From positions 62,001-126,000 of the forward strand of contig NZ_BDDE01000028.1 of assembly GCF_008327685.1 (NCBI RefSeq): a stretch of 64,000 bases of DNA. The letters are read 5' to 3'. Made by a program: the position numbers and the translations under genes. The DNA is from Actinomadura sp. K4S16. Its GTDB lineage: Bacteria; Actinomycetota; Actinomycetes; Streptosporangiales; Streptosporangiaceae. This document shows, in pieces, positions 9,497 to 16,438 of the stretch; the stretch's first letter is position 1, and each line of letters opens with the position of its first letter. The notes under the pieces are model-generated. The model did no database searches. It was not told the origin of the DNA and saw only the letters and a list, made by a program, of their open reading frames with translations.

Positions 9497-10165
9497 ATGC
9501 GCGTGATCGTCACCTGCGCTGGACACCAGCGGAAATGGGGCGGCTACCTCGGCGTCCCCTCCCACCTCGCACCGCTGGCGGACGGCACCCCCCTGCTCCA
9601 CCGCACCCTCGCCCAGGCCGCCAGGATCAGCGAGGACGTCCACTACACGACACCGAGCCGCCCCGGCTACGAGCCCCCGGCCGGCCTCCAGGACCGGGTG
9701 ACCCGCCACGTCCGCGACGAGGACCACCCCTCCGAGTACGCCTCCACCCGCGACCTGTGGTCCACCACGGGCCGCACGGTCCTCATGCTCGGCGACTGCT
9801 ACTTCACCGACGCCGCGGCCGCCGTGATCGGCGCGACGGACCGCCGGGACTACATCGTGTTCGGCCGCAAGGGACCCTCCAAGGTCACGAATACCCCGTG
9901 GGGAGAGATCTTCGCCGTGTCGTGGTGGCCCGAGCATCACGAGCTCCTGGACCGCCACCTCGCCGCCATCGCCGAGGTCCCCCGGACCGGGGCGACCAAG
10001 CGGCCGGACGGGTGGCTGCTGCTCCGCTCCATCCAGGGCACGCCCCTCGGCCTGCACCGGGTGGTGCCGCGCCACTTCCACGAGATCGACGACGCCACCG
10101 ACGACTTCGACTTCCCCGAGGACTACGACCGCCACCCGGCCACCCCGACCCCGGCCGCGCGATGA
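9497..10165 (+). CDS. Nucleotidyltransferase-fold (GT-A-like) protein
   Basis: The 222-residue sequence starts MRVIVTCAGHQRKWGGYLG and continues LAPLADGTPLLHRTLAQA, the pattern of the nucleotide-binding N terminus of MobA-like NTP transferases, although the usual Pro-Lys is not conserved. LMLGDCYFTDAAA matches the metal-binding Asp region of that fold. Similar proteins occur next to tail genes in actinophages and may decorate virion or cell-surface glycans, but the substrate is unknown. The start has GGAGGACCGGCAGCG upstream. Fold moderately sure, role not. Confidence 0.72.
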   Translation: MRVIVTCAGHQRKWGGYLGVPSHLAPLADGTPLLHRTLAQAARISEDVHYTTPSRPGYEPPAGLQDRVTRHVRDEDHPSEYASTRDLWSTTGRTVLMLGDCYFTDAAAAVIGATDRRDYIVFGRKGPSKVTNTPWGEIFAVSWWPEHHELLDRHLAAIAEVPRTGATKRPDGWLLLRSIQGTPLGLHRVVPRHFHEIDDATDDFDFPEDYDRHPATPTPAAR

Positions 10166-10479
10166 CCGGCCGGGCGAGGGCAGGGGGGAGCATCTGCCCC
10201 GCGTGCCGCGTGTGCGCGGACCACGGGCTCCCGCACGTGTGCATCACCAGCGGGGACGACCTGTCGCCGGTGTTCGTCGAGCTGCCCGCCGACGCGCTCC
10301 AGCGGCTCCGTGAGGACCTGGAGGCGCATCCGGCCGCCCGGCCTGTTCTGCCGGGCGGCACGGTGCTGGAGGCGGCGGACTCGTCATGGTGCTTCTGCGG
10401 CGGGTGCCGGCGCGGGGGCCGGGTGGTAACCGCGCCAGCCACGCGCTCAGCGTCGCCAATCCGGACACGGCTCGTCTGA
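10162..10479 (+). CDS. Cys-rich small protein
   Basis: A 105-residue protein coupled to the nucleotidyltransferase-fold gene by a four-base overlap (ATGA). It has an N-terminal CPACRVC cluster with His/Cys nearby and a later CFCGGC cluster, suggesting a zinc-binding protein. No recognised family; function unknown. Confidence 0.65.
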   Translation: MTGRARAGGSICPACRVCADHGLPHVCITSGDDLSPVFVELPADALQRLREDLEAHPAARPVLPGGTVLEAADSSWCFCGGCRRGGRVVTAPATRSASPIRTRLV

Positions 10480-10521
10480 AGGCGTCCATGCCCTCCGACC
10501 GTAGGCGGCGGCTCACCGGGG

Positions 10522-10540
10522 GTTCCCCGGACCGGGGAAC
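10522..10540. terminator. Candidate bidirectional terminator between convergent genes
   Basis: Inverted repeat GTTCCCCGG around a single central A, located between the 3' ends of the plus-strand gene ending at 10479 and the minus-strand gene ending at 10560. No T-run, as usual in GC-rich actinobacteria. Confidence 0.5.
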
Positions 10541-10559
10541 TGTGGATAACCCGGCCCGG

Positions 10560-10991
10560 TCATGCCGCGTCCGGTGCCGGGTGGCCGATGCGCATCGTCT
10601 CGCGGCGCGCCCACCGGTAGGGCGTGATGGGGTGCCTGGTGCGGGACCAGGTTTCGATCACGACCGCTTCCGGGGTCGCCTCGACCACTGTGCCCATGAT
10701 CAGGGGCCCGCCGTTGGTGCCGGGCATGGACAGGATCTCGTCCCCGACCTCGGCCTGATGGAACTCCAGGACCTCCTTCCAGCGGTAGGTGCGGCCGTCC
10801 ACCTCGGCCCAGTACCAGGTCGGGTAGGCGTCGTCCGGGCCGAGGAGGTGGCGCCTCCGCGCGGCCTCGTGCTGGCCCCAGGCGTCGCGCGGTACGCCGT
10901 GGCGGTCGAGGTGCTCCTGCAGCTCCCTGCGGGTTTCGCAGGCGGCGGCTCTGGAGGACGCGATCTCCGGGCCCGTTTCGAGAATCCACAT
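10560..10991 (-). CDS. Phage protein of unknown function, 143 residues
   Basis: First gene of a minus-strand group. The sequence has a helical N terminus (ETRRELQEHLDRHGVPRDAW) and a beta-rich C-terminal half (TWYWAEVDGRTYRWKEVLEF, MGTVVEATPEAVVIETWSR), perhaps an SH3-like barrel. No membrane segment or signal peptide. It begins upstream with an AAAGGAGT-type ribosome site. Not recognised. Confidence 0.75.
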   Translation of the reverse strand: MWILETGPEIASSRAAACETRRELQEHLDRHGVPRDAWGQHEAARRRHLLGPDDAYPTWYWAEVDGRTYRWKEVLEFHQAEVGDEILSMPGTNGGPLIMGTVVEATPEAVVIETWSRTRHPITPYRWARRETMRIGHPAPDAA

Positions 10992-11021
10992 CCGCGGACT
11001 CCTTTCAGATCGGATAGGTAG

Positions 11022-11052
11022 GAGATGGGGCGGCCGGGGGCCGCTCCATCTC
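11022..11052 (-). terminator. Hairpin downstream of the 11074-11445 gene
   Basis: GAGATGGGGCGGCC pairs with the matching right arm GGCCGCTCCATCTC across a GGG-type loop, giving a roughly 13-bp stem just past the stop of the minus-strand gene. Confidence 0.55.
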
Positions 11053-11073
11053 GCAGGGGATGTTCGCTGGTGA

Positions 11074-11445
11074 TCAGTTCCGCAGCTCGCCGGGGAAGAT
11101 CCGGTAGGTCCGGCCCCGGTACTGGACGATCAGGAAGAGCTTGTACTCGCCGGAGTGGTCCTCGACGTCGAAGTCGATGATCTCGACCTTGCGCAGGCCC
11201 GGCCTGATCATCGCGTTCCACGTGCGGCCGATCAGCATCTCGGCCTGGTCGAGGATCACGGCCTCGCTGCGGCTCCAGGTCACGACCCCGTCGGCCGTGC
11301 GCCGGGTACCCGGCTCGTTCCGGGCATCCTCGACCGCTCGGCGCTCCTTCTCGGCCATCTCACGAGCGATCTTGTCCTGCACGCTGCCGTAGTCGTTGAT
11401 CGCGTACCAGTCGGCTTCGAGCTGGATGTCGTGGATGGTGGCCAT
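11074..11445 (-). CDS. Phage protein of unknown function, 123 residues, under the shared promoter
   Basis: A charged soluble protein with a helical first half (AINDYGSVQDKIAREMAEKE) and a beta-rich C terminus (KVEIIDFDVEDHSGEYKLFL). The ATG is preceded by AAGGAGACAGAGAC, a good ribosome site. A near-consensus promoter (TTGCTA, 17 bases, TATAAT) of the repeated phage family lies about 40 bases upstream. Expression is therefore likely tied to phage regulation. Function unknown. Confidence 0.8.
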   Translation of the reverse strand: MATIHDIQLEADWYAINDYGSVQDKIAREMAEKERRAVEDARNEPGTRRTADGVVTWSRSEAVILDQAEMLIGRTWNAMIRPGLRKVEIIDFDVEDHSGEYKLFLIVQYRGRTYRIFPGELRN

Positions 11446-11486
11446 GTCTCTGTCTCCTTAGCGCTTTGCTGTTTGCTTATGTCTCT

Positions 11487-11515
11487 ATTATAGGCCAACT
11501 TTAGGGACATAGCAA
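11487..11515 (-). promoter_or_regulatory. Phage-family promoter/operator, copy 1
   Basis: On the minus strand: TTGCTA, 17-base spacer TGTCCCTAAAGTTGGCC, TATAAT. The element is nearly symmetric, with TATGTCCCTA on one side answered by TAGAGACATA on the other, as expected for a dimer-binding operator laid over the promoter. Confidence 0.82.
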
Positions 11516-11580
11516 GCCGTGTGCGACCCGAGATGACAGAGCGCGGTGATGTCTGGCGCGGAGCCGCGCCCGCCGGTCGG

Positions 11581-11739
11581 TCAGGCCAGCTCCAGGCCCG
11601 CGTCCAGGCCGCACTGCGCGTGCGCGATCACCGAGTCGTCGCCCTTGGTGAACTCGCCCGCCTCCTCGATGGGGAACCCGTGGGCGTCGGTCTTGATCCG
11701 CTCGCCGCACAGCTCGCACGTTCTGTAGTCCTCGTCCAT
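11581..11739 (-). CDS. 52-residue Cys-containing peptide, paralogue of the next gene
   Basis: The translation begins MDEDYRTCELCGERIKTD and ends HAQCGLDAGLELA, with a CxxC and a later Cys that could bind zinc. It is clearly related to the 49-residue product of the gene just upstream on the same strand, which ends HGQCGLDAGLRLA. The pair looks like a tandem duplication read from one promoter. Function unknown. Confidence 0.72.
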   Translation of the reverse strand: MDEDYRTCELCGERIKTDAHGFPIEEAGEFTKGDDSVIAHAQCGLDAGLELA

Positions 11740-11771
11740 GTCGCCTTCCTCTGCTCGGTGGTCGGGACCCT

Positions 11772-11798
11772 GGGCCGGGGGCGTCGCGCCCCCGGCCC
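11772..11798 (-). terminator. Strong hairpin between the two paralogous small genes
   Basis: GGGCCGGGGGCG pairs with its exact complement across a three-base loop (12-bp stem). It lies between the two small minus-strand genes and may attenuate transcription of the downstream one. Confidence 0.5.
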
Positions 11799-11806
11799 CT
11801 CGCTCG

Positions 11807-11956
11807 TCAGGCCAGGCGCAGCCCGGCGTCCAGTCCGCACTGGCCGTGCGCGACGATCGTCTTGCCGCCTCGGATGAAGTGGCCGATGTCGCCGCCGTCC
11901 GGCATCTCGTCCTCGTCCTGCTCGAACGGCTCCTCGCACAGTTCGCATTCGTCCAT
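11807..11956 (-). CDS. 49-residue acidic Cys-containing peptide, paralogue of 11581-11739
   Basis: The translation begins MDECELCEEPFEQDEDEM and ends VAHGQCGLDAGLRLA; CELC plus a C-terminal Cys could form a small zinc site. It is the promoter-proximal member of a tandem paralogous pair, with a TTGTTA/TAGAAT promoter about 35 bases upstream. Small acidic phage peptides can be inhibitors of host proteins, but nothing in the sequence shows a target. Confidence 0.72.
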   Translation of the reverse strand: MDECELCEEPFEQDEDEMPDGGDIGHFIRGGKTIVAHGQCGLDAGLRLA

Positions 11957-11991
11957 CTGGCTTCCGTTCCTCTCTGCGCTATTCTGACTCT

Positions 11992-12020
11992 ATTCTAGGC
12001 CAAATATAGGGACATAACAA
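11992..12020 (-). promoter_or_regulatory. Phage-family promoter/operator, copy 2
   Basis: On the minus strand: TTGTTA, 17-base spacer TGTCCCTATATTTGGCC, TAGAAT. The spacer matches the other copies at nearly every conserved position. Confidence 0.8.
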
Positions 12021-12062
12021 GCTGCGGGGCGTCCCGAGAGGACACCTGAACTGGCCGGACGC

Positions 12063-12329
12063 CTACCTCACGGCCGTGCGGTACAGACGCCACAGGAGCC
12101 GGAGCTGCTCCCGGCGCGGCCGCCCCGCCAGCGCGTACACCCTGAACGCGAACGCCGCGATCTCGGCCTCGCTCATGCCGTGCTCGTGCTGCGCGCACCC
12201 GTCGACGAAGCCGCGGACCTCAAGGCCGGCCCTGCTCCGCCCCACGGTGCGGATCTCGGCCTCGGCCTTCGCGCCCGCAGCCCACCAGCGGTACTCGGGC
12301 GTGCCGGACGGCGGGGGGTCGGTCGTCAC
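12063..12329 (-). CDS. Phage protein of unknown function, about 88 residues
   Basis: The likely GTG start gives VTTDPPPSGTPEYRWWAAGA, followed by a helical region with several Arg residues (FRVYALAGRPRREQLRLLWR). A longer frame to 12416 exists but its extra N terminus is low-complexity. No motif recognised; start uncertain. Confidence 0.62.
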   Translation of the reverse strand: MTTDPPPSGTPEYRWWAAGAKAEAEIRTVGRSRAGLEVRGFVDGCAQHEHGMSEAEIAAFAFRVYALAGRPRREQLRLLWRLYRTAVR

Positions 12330-12394
12330 GCGGCCATTGTGCAACGCGGCCCCCAGAGCGGCCGGGACGGCGCGCGGAGCCGTACAGTGCCCGG

Positions 12395-12559
12395 ATGGAC
12401 CCGACGCCCACCGCACCCGACCACCGCCAGGTCTACATCGAGTGCCCGCCGGAGTGGGGCCCGGGTCAGGCGCTGATCACCCGGCTGGAGCGGCTCGGCT
12501 ACGACGTCGAGGACCACCGCGCGCTCGGCAGGGGCGAGCGATGGCTCACGCTCCGCTGA
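12395..12559 (+). CDS. Small 54-residue protein
   Basis: The translation MDPTPTAPDHRQVYIECPPE continues to a compact alpha/beta segment (GQALITRLERLGYDVEDHRA), resembling a minimal ligand-binding domain. It is transcribed away from the neighbouring minus-strand genes and followed by a strong hairpin. Function unknown. Confidence 0.62.
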   Translation: MDPTPTAPDHRQVYIECPPEWGPGQALITRLERLGYDVEDHRALGRGERWLTLR

Positions 12560-12623
12560 GAGGCCCGCTGCGGCCCTGGCGGTCGCTGGCCAGGGGATTC
12601 ACTGCCCCGACCTGCCACGTGAA

Positions 12624-12654
12624 GAAGGGGGGCAACCTGAGGTTGCCCCCCTTC
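12624..12654 (+). terminator. Perfect hairpin terminator with GGGGGCAACC core
   Basis: GAAGGGGGGCAACC pairs exactly with its complement across a TGA loop (14-bp stem). Nearly the same hairpin recurs at 19527-19559. Confidence 0.7.
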
Positions 12655-12742
12655 CGCGTGCGGCGCGGTGCCTGGGGCTCACTGGCCGGGAAGCCTGCGC
12701 GGCCGCTCACAGGCGCGCTGAGCGCCTCGTGAGCGGCCGCGG

Positions 12743-13135
12743 CTAGAACTCGGTGTAGAGGCGGGCGATCGCGGCGGCCAGGAGGCGCGCGAGGTCGGCG
12801 GTCTCGGGGTCCTCCTCGGCCATCTCCGCGAGGGGGTCGGGGCTGCCGGGGTAGGGCCGCACCTGGGGGGCGTCGGTGGTGATGTGGGTGACCTGGAGGC
12901 TGCCCCGGAGACCCCAGTTCCCGATCTCGGCGGGCTCGCCCCCGCCCCCGAAGGTGACCTTGACCCCGTGCTCGGGGTTCTCGGGCGGCGTCGGCGGCTC
13001 GGCGACGAGCGGGCCGTGAATGGCCCTGTCGAACGACTCCACCAGGTAGGTGCGCGGCTCGCCGGGGGCGGTGTGGAAGTAGGAGACCATGAGGTCGAGG
13101 AACAGCACCTCGATCATCTCGGAGAACGGTTCCAT
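12743..13135 (-). CDS. Phage protein of unknown function, 130 residues
   Basis: The sequence starts MEPFSEMIEVLFLDLMVSYF, has a central loop rich in Pro and Gly, then ends with an Asp/Glu-rich helix (DPLAEMAEEDPETADLARLL). It is driven by a consensus copy of the phage promoter 40 bases upstream, with GGAGGAAACGC as the ribosome site. No family recognised. Confidence 0.76.
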   Translation of the reverse strand: MEPFSEMIEVLFLDLMVSYFHTAPGEPRTYLVESFDRAIHGPLVAEPPTPPENPEHGVKVTFGGGGEPAEIGNWGLRGSLQVTHITTDAPQVRPYPGSPDPLAEMAEEDPETADLARLLAAAIARLYTEF

Positions 13136-13173
13136 GCGTTTCCTCCTCGGGGGCTACTGTCGCTTATGCCTCT

Positions 13174-13202
13174 ATTATAGGCCAATTTCAGGGACATAAC
13201 AA
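13174..13202 (-). promoter_or_regulatory. Phage-family promoter/operator, copy 3
   Basis: On the minus strand: TTGTTA, 17-base spacer TGTCCCTGAAATTGGCC, TATAAT. Perfect -10 box and conserved palindromic flanks. Confidence 0.82.
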
Positions 13203-13243
13203 TCGAGTGGCGACCCCGCACGAACCACGAGAGCCCCTGCCGG

Positions 13244-13645
13244 TCAGCCCCGCAGCGTGACCGGCTCCTCGTCCGCGCACCCGCCCCCGACCCGGAACGA
13301 GCGCACCTCCGGCGACCCGCCCCGCAGCGACACGATCAGGTAGTGGACCCCCGGATCCCACGCCGCCCGCACGTCCTCCCGCGACGGGTACGCGCCGCCG
13401 CGCGGATGCGAGTGGTACACCACCACCGGATCCTCCCCGCGCGCGTCCATCTCCCGCCACACCGCGAGCTGCTCCTCCGGATCGAACCGGAACCGCCGCC
13501 GCCGGTCGCCGGACGCGTTGGCCATCGGCACATGCCGGACCGGCCTGCCGCTGCCGGCCGGGCCCGCGACGATCCCGCACGCCTCGAACGGGTGCTCGGA
13601 GCGGGCGTGCTCCACGATCGCGTCGAGCAGCCCGCCGGAGATCAC
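13244..13645 (-). CDS. JAMM/MPN+ family metalloprotease
   Basis: A 133-residue protein with the complete JAMM signature: Glu21 in EACG, then H78-S-H80 and Asp91 after exactly ten residues (HSHPRGGAYPSRED), which together bind the catalytic zinc. In this family the enzyme cleaves isopeptide or C-terminal peptide bonds. The GTG start overlaps the stop of the upstream gene by four bases (GTGA), so the two proteins are made together. Phage JAMM domains are usually in tail assembly proteins (as in lambda gpK), but this one lies away from the tail module. It could process its small partner or cut a ubiquitin-like conjugate; neither is shown. Confidence 0.85.
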   Translation of the reverse strand: MISGGLLDAIVEHARSEHPFEACGIVAGPAGSGRPVRHVPMANASGDRRRRFRFDPEEQLAVWREMDARGEDPVVVYHSHPRGGAYPSREDVRAAWDPGVHYLIVSLRGGSPEVRSFRVGGGCADEEPVTLRG

Positions 13646-13914
13646 GAGCCCCACGGGCGCCACCCGGACACGTAGCCGGGCCGGTCGTCGTAGGCCGACG
13701 CCAGCAGCCGCAGCTCCTCGCACGGCGAGACGGCCTGGCACGACCGGCACCGCCGCGAGCCGTCCGCGCGCTCCGGGCCCGGCGCGTGCCGCGCCGCGAT
13801 CGCGCGCAGCGCGCGGATGATGCGCAGGGTCCGGTGCGGGTGCGCGAGCACCTGGCGCGCCTTCTGCGCGTCCGTGTCGAGCTGGTCCAGGTACCACGGG
13901 TAGAGCCCCTCCAC
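13642..13914 (-). CDS. 90-residue Cys-containing partner of the JAMM protease
   Basis: The chosen GTG start has GGGAGG 8 bases upstream. The protein has a helical N-terminal half (QKARQVLAHPHRTLRIIRAL) and a likely zinc site (CRSCQAVSPC). Its stop overlaps the JAMM start. It could be substrate, adaptor or regulator of the protease; this is inference from coupling. The frame extends further upstream (to 13998) but without a better start. Confidence 0.68.
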   Translation of the reverse strand: MEGLYPWYLDQLDTDAQKARQVLAHPHRTLRIIRALRAIAARHAPGPERADGSRRCRSCQAVSPCEELRLLASAYDDRPGYVSGWRPWGS

Positions 13915-14096
13915 CCCCGCACCTCCCGAGACGGCGAACGATGATCCATAATCGCCCGCCTGGGCGTCCGGGGCCGCGCACCTCGCCGGGCTCCGCACGG
14001 GTTCCCGCGACCCGCCCCGGCCGGAGCGGTCCGGCCGCTACGGTGCCGCCCGGGGGCGACCACCGGGGACCGCCGCCCGCACCGGAGGAGGAACCG

Positions 14097-14678
14097 TTGG
14101 TCATCGCCGTCTACCCCTCGGGGTCGATCAAGAAGGGCGTCGCGGACGAGAAGAAGGCGTGCTGGTCCGACACCGAGCGGGCCCAGGTCGCCGAGGGCGC
14201 CGCCCCGTCCGAGGTCGTCTTCTTCGAGAACGACGGCCCGCTGCCGGCCGGGATCAGCACGCGCGCGCAGTTCGGCCGGGACGTCTACCAGGTGGCCGCC
14301 TCGGACGTTGTGGTCGTCGACGCCAGGGAGCGGCGCGGCCTCGGCGTCGGGGTCGAGATGGCGGCCGCGGCCGCGTTCCGGGTCCCGATCCTCGTCGTCG
14401 CGCCCCGCAACACCAAGTACCGGGCCGACAGGCTGGCCTACCGGGGCACGGTCGTCGAGGACTACGTCCACCCGCACATCGCCGCGCTGGCCACGCTGAT
14501 CGTGGACGACTTCCGAGAGGCGGGGCGTCGGCTCCTCCGGACAGCCCGGTCCAAGCCCCTCAACCCCGTGATGGGCATGCCGTCCTGGCTGGAGGGCGCC
14601 TACGGCGAGTACCGGGACCGGGTGCTCCCCGGCGACCCGCCCATGCTGGCGCTCCTGGACCGGCTCGGACGCCGCTGA
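14097..14678 (+). CDS. Nucleoside 2-deoxyribosyltransferase-like protein
   Basis: The TTG start sits behind GGAGGAGGAACCG. The 193-residue product begins VIAVYPSGSIKKG and contains SDVVVVDARERRGLGVGVE followed by AFRVPILVVAPRNT, matching the pattern of the nucleoside 2-deoxyribosyltransferase-like superfamily (Asp after a hydrophobic strand, then G-x-G-x-E near the active site). Such proteins handle nucleosides or nucleotides, including roles in phage nucleotide metabolism and defence. The C-terminal ~60 residues are helical and unassigned. Enzyme class is an inference. Confidence 0.65.
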   Translation: MVIAVYPSGSIKKGVADEKKACWSDTERAQVAEGAAPSEVVFFENDGPLPAGISTRAQFGRDVYQVAASDVVVVDARERRGLGVGVEMAAAAAFRVPILVVAPRNTKYRADRLAYRGTVVEDYVHPHIAALATLIVDDFREAGRRLLRTARSKPLNPVMGMPSWLEGAYGEYRDRVLPGDPPMLALLDRLGRR

Positions 14679-14694
14679 CACGACACCGCGCAGA

Positions 14695-14724
14695 AGGCGG
14701 CCCCCGGACGATCGGGGGCCGCCT
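14695..14724. terminator. Terminator hairpin between convergent genes
   Basis: AGGCGGCCCCCG pairs with its complement across a GACGAT loop (12-bp stem), between the 3' ends of the genes ending at 14678 (plus) and 14734 (minus). Confidence 0.7.
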
Positions 14725-14733
14725 CTCACTGTC

Positions 14734-15291
14734 TCAGAGCCCGCGCCGGAGCCGGACGCCGGTGAGGTAATCGTCCATGACCTTGTTGTGGCGCGCGTCG
14801 GCGAGGGCGTTGTGCTGGCCCTCTTCCTGCCTCGGGAGCTCGTCGACGCCGAGGCAGTGCATCTCCTGGCGGATGTCCCAGGTCCACATGGGCACGCCCT
14901 CGGGCATGTCCGCCATGCGGCCCCAGAGCTGCGCGAGCACGACGTGGTCGTAGGAGCCGTAGTAGGCGACCAGGACGGGGTCGGGGACGGCGGTGATGAA
15001 CCGCTGGACCATGCGGGCGATCTGGGGCCGGGACCGGACGTCCGGGTGTGCGCGGTCGAGGTGGCCGGGGCCGCAGGCGCAGCGGACGCCCTTGGGGTGC
15101 TTGTAGGTGGGCAGGGACGGCCACACGTTCTCGACGAGCCAGGGGTTGGCGCGGACGGCGTTCTGGTCGAACTCGCTGGAGACGGCGTACAGCTCGCTGC
15201 CGTGCTCGGTGACCATGCCGATCGAGATGAGGTCGATCGGGGAGTCCGGGCCCTGCTCGTGGAACTCGGTGTCGTAGTAGATCTTGGTCAT
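14734..15291 (-). CDS. DEDDh 3'-5' exonuclease of the RNase AS type
   Basis: 185 residues with D7-T-E9 near the N terminus (YYDTEF), Asp115 in GSYDHV, and H160-N-A-L-A-D165 near the C terminus, the four acidic residues and His of DEDDh exonucleases. The DTEF start and overall length resemble RNase AS (mycobacterial Rv2179c family), which trims adenylate-containing RNA tails. A phage copy could degrade host RNA or process phage transcripts. Driven by a phage-family promoter 40 bases upstream. Confidence 0.8.
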   Translation of the reverse strand: MTKIYYDTEFHEQGPDSPIDLISIGMVTEHGSELYAVSSEFDQNAVRANPWLVENVWPSLPTYKHPKGVRCACGPGHLDRAHPDVRSRPQIARMVQRFITAVPDPVLVAYYGSYDHVVLAQLWGRMADMPEGVPMWTWDIRQEMHCLGVDELPRQEEGQHNALADARHNKVMDDYLTGVRLRRGL

Positions 15292-15327
15292 GCGGCCTCC
15301 GGTGCGGATCGCTTCCTTATGTCCTCA

Positions 15328-15357
15328 ATTTTGGCCTACTGTGAGGGCATAGGTCAA
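15328..15357 (-). promoter_or_regulatory. Phage-family promoter/operator, copy 4
   Basis: On the minus strand: TTGACC, an 18-base spacer starting TATGCCCTC and ending AGGC, then CAAAAT. More diverged than copies 1-3 but with the same layout and the same outer ATAGG/GACATAA features. Confidence 0.65.
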
Positions 15358-15371
15358 TCCGGGAGAGGACA

Positions 15372-15599
15372 TCAAGCCGCGGGCCCGTCCTCGCGCGGCT
15401 CGACCGCGATGTGGTCGAGCTCCGAGACGCGGACCGCGACCGCGCCGCCGCTGATCGTGTGGACGAGGATCACCGTGCTGTCGGGCATCTCCAGGACCCG
15501 GCCCGCCGCCGCCACGGCGTCCTCCACCCCGACGTGTGACGGTTCGGGGCTGTCGGCGACTGCGCCGAGCTTGGTCACGTACTGGGTAACGACCCTCAC
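15372..15599 (-). CDS. 75-residue protein coupled to a ribbon-helix-helix-like gene
   Basis: The GTG start overlaps the upstream stop (GTGA). The sequence VRVVTQYVTKLGAVADSPEP then VLEMPDSTVILVHTISG suggests a small alpha/beta protein. Position behind a putative DNA-binding protein raises the possibility of a two-gene regulatory or toxin-antitoxin-like pair, but there is no diagnostic motif. Confidence 0.62.
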   Translation of the reverse strand: MRVVTQYVTKLGAVADSPEPSHVGVEDAVAAAGRVLEMPDSTVILVHTISGGAVAVRVSELDHIAVEPREDGPAA

Positions 15600-15880
15600 C
15601 GGCGCGCCTCCCTCTCCCGCCGCAGGCGCCGCTGCGCGGCCAGCGCGCCCTGCACCGGTTCCGCCGGGACGGGCGCCTCGGCGTCCTGCCCCGGCTCCGG
15701 GTCTGGGGCAGGTGCGGGGGGCAGGCCGGCCCACTCGCGGAACCCGGCGGATTCCTCGATCGCCCGGACCACGGTGTCCGAGTGGGTCTGGCCGCCGCGT
15801 TTCATGGCCTCCAGGTAGGCGTGGGTCTCCTGCGTGAGCTTGATACCGGTCCGAGGGTCCGCCATGGAGGCATTGTCCAT
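15596..15880 (-). CDS. Ribbon-helix-helix-like small protein
   Basis: 94 residues. GIKLTQETHAYLEAMKRGGQ followed by HSDTVVRAIEESAGFREW matches the strand-helix-helix layout of CopG/Arc-type DNA-binding proteins. The Pro-rich linker and basic C terminus (RRLRREREARR) are unassigned. Two Met codons six residues apart are possible starts. It overlaps the next gene by four bases. Confidence 0.62.
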   Translation of the reverse strand: MDNASMADPRTGIKLTQETHAYLEAMKRGGQTHSDTVVRAIEESAGFREWAGLPPAPAPDPEPGQDAEAPVPAEPVQGALAAQRRLRREREARR

Positions 15881-16086
15881 CGGTCAACGGACGGACCGAA
15901 ACCCGAGACGGAGAGCGGATCATCCGCGTACTGTGGGCGACGGAACCGCAGGCGTCTCCTCCGACGCGGGCGGGTCCGCGCCTCCGGGGCCGGGCTTGGG
16001 ATCGGCACAGCGCCCCGCGCGGACCCGCCCCGCCCGGACCGTGGCGATCACGGGAACCCCGCGGCCGTGAACGTACCGTTGACCCC

Positions 16087-16410
16087 ATGCCGGACCCTTC
16101 CCAGGCACCCCTCGGCGGCGTCACGATCGACGCCAAAGCCATCTATGACCTGGCATACCGGGGTGTTCTCCAGAACGAGCAGATACTCGGGCAGCTCCGG
16201 GCCCAGCAGACCCAGATCGACCGGCACCAGCAGCGCCTCGACGAGATGGAAGGCCGGCTGCGGATGCAGGAGAGAACGACCATCACCCGCGCCGAGCTGG
16301 ACAGCAAGAGCCGCAGGACGGTCGCGGCTGTCAGCGCGATCGTCGGCGCGGTAGGGGTTATGGTCACCCTGTTCTTCGGACTGATCAACCTCACAGGAGG
16401 ATCATCATGA
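16087..16410 (+). CDS. Putative holin: coiled coil plus one membrane segment
   Basis: 107 residues. Residues ~25-65 are a coiled coil (LRAQQTQIDRHQQRLDEMEG), and residues ~80-102 are a hydrophobic membrane segment (AVSAIVGAVGVMVTLFFGLI). It opens the lysis/tail-spike cluster, two genes upstream of the endolysin, which fits a holin. No classical Shine-Dalgarno sequence is evident before the ATG. Alternative: a membrane anchor for the adjacent spike protein. Confidence 0.62.
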   Translation: MPDPSQAPLGGVTIDAKAIYDLAYRGVLQNEQILGQLRAQQTQIDRHQQRLDEMEGRLRMQERTTITRAELDSKSRRTVAAVSAIVGAVGVMVTLFFGLINLTGGSS

Positions 16411-16438
16411 CCTTCCCGACGCGCGCCTGCGAGGCGCC

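Noticed and set aside
15113..15132. Possible protospacer for the duplicated CCACACGTTCAT spacer
   Set aside because: Only a CCACACGTTC-like stretch matches, with a gap and mismatched ends; no better than chance in a 64-kb GC-rich window.
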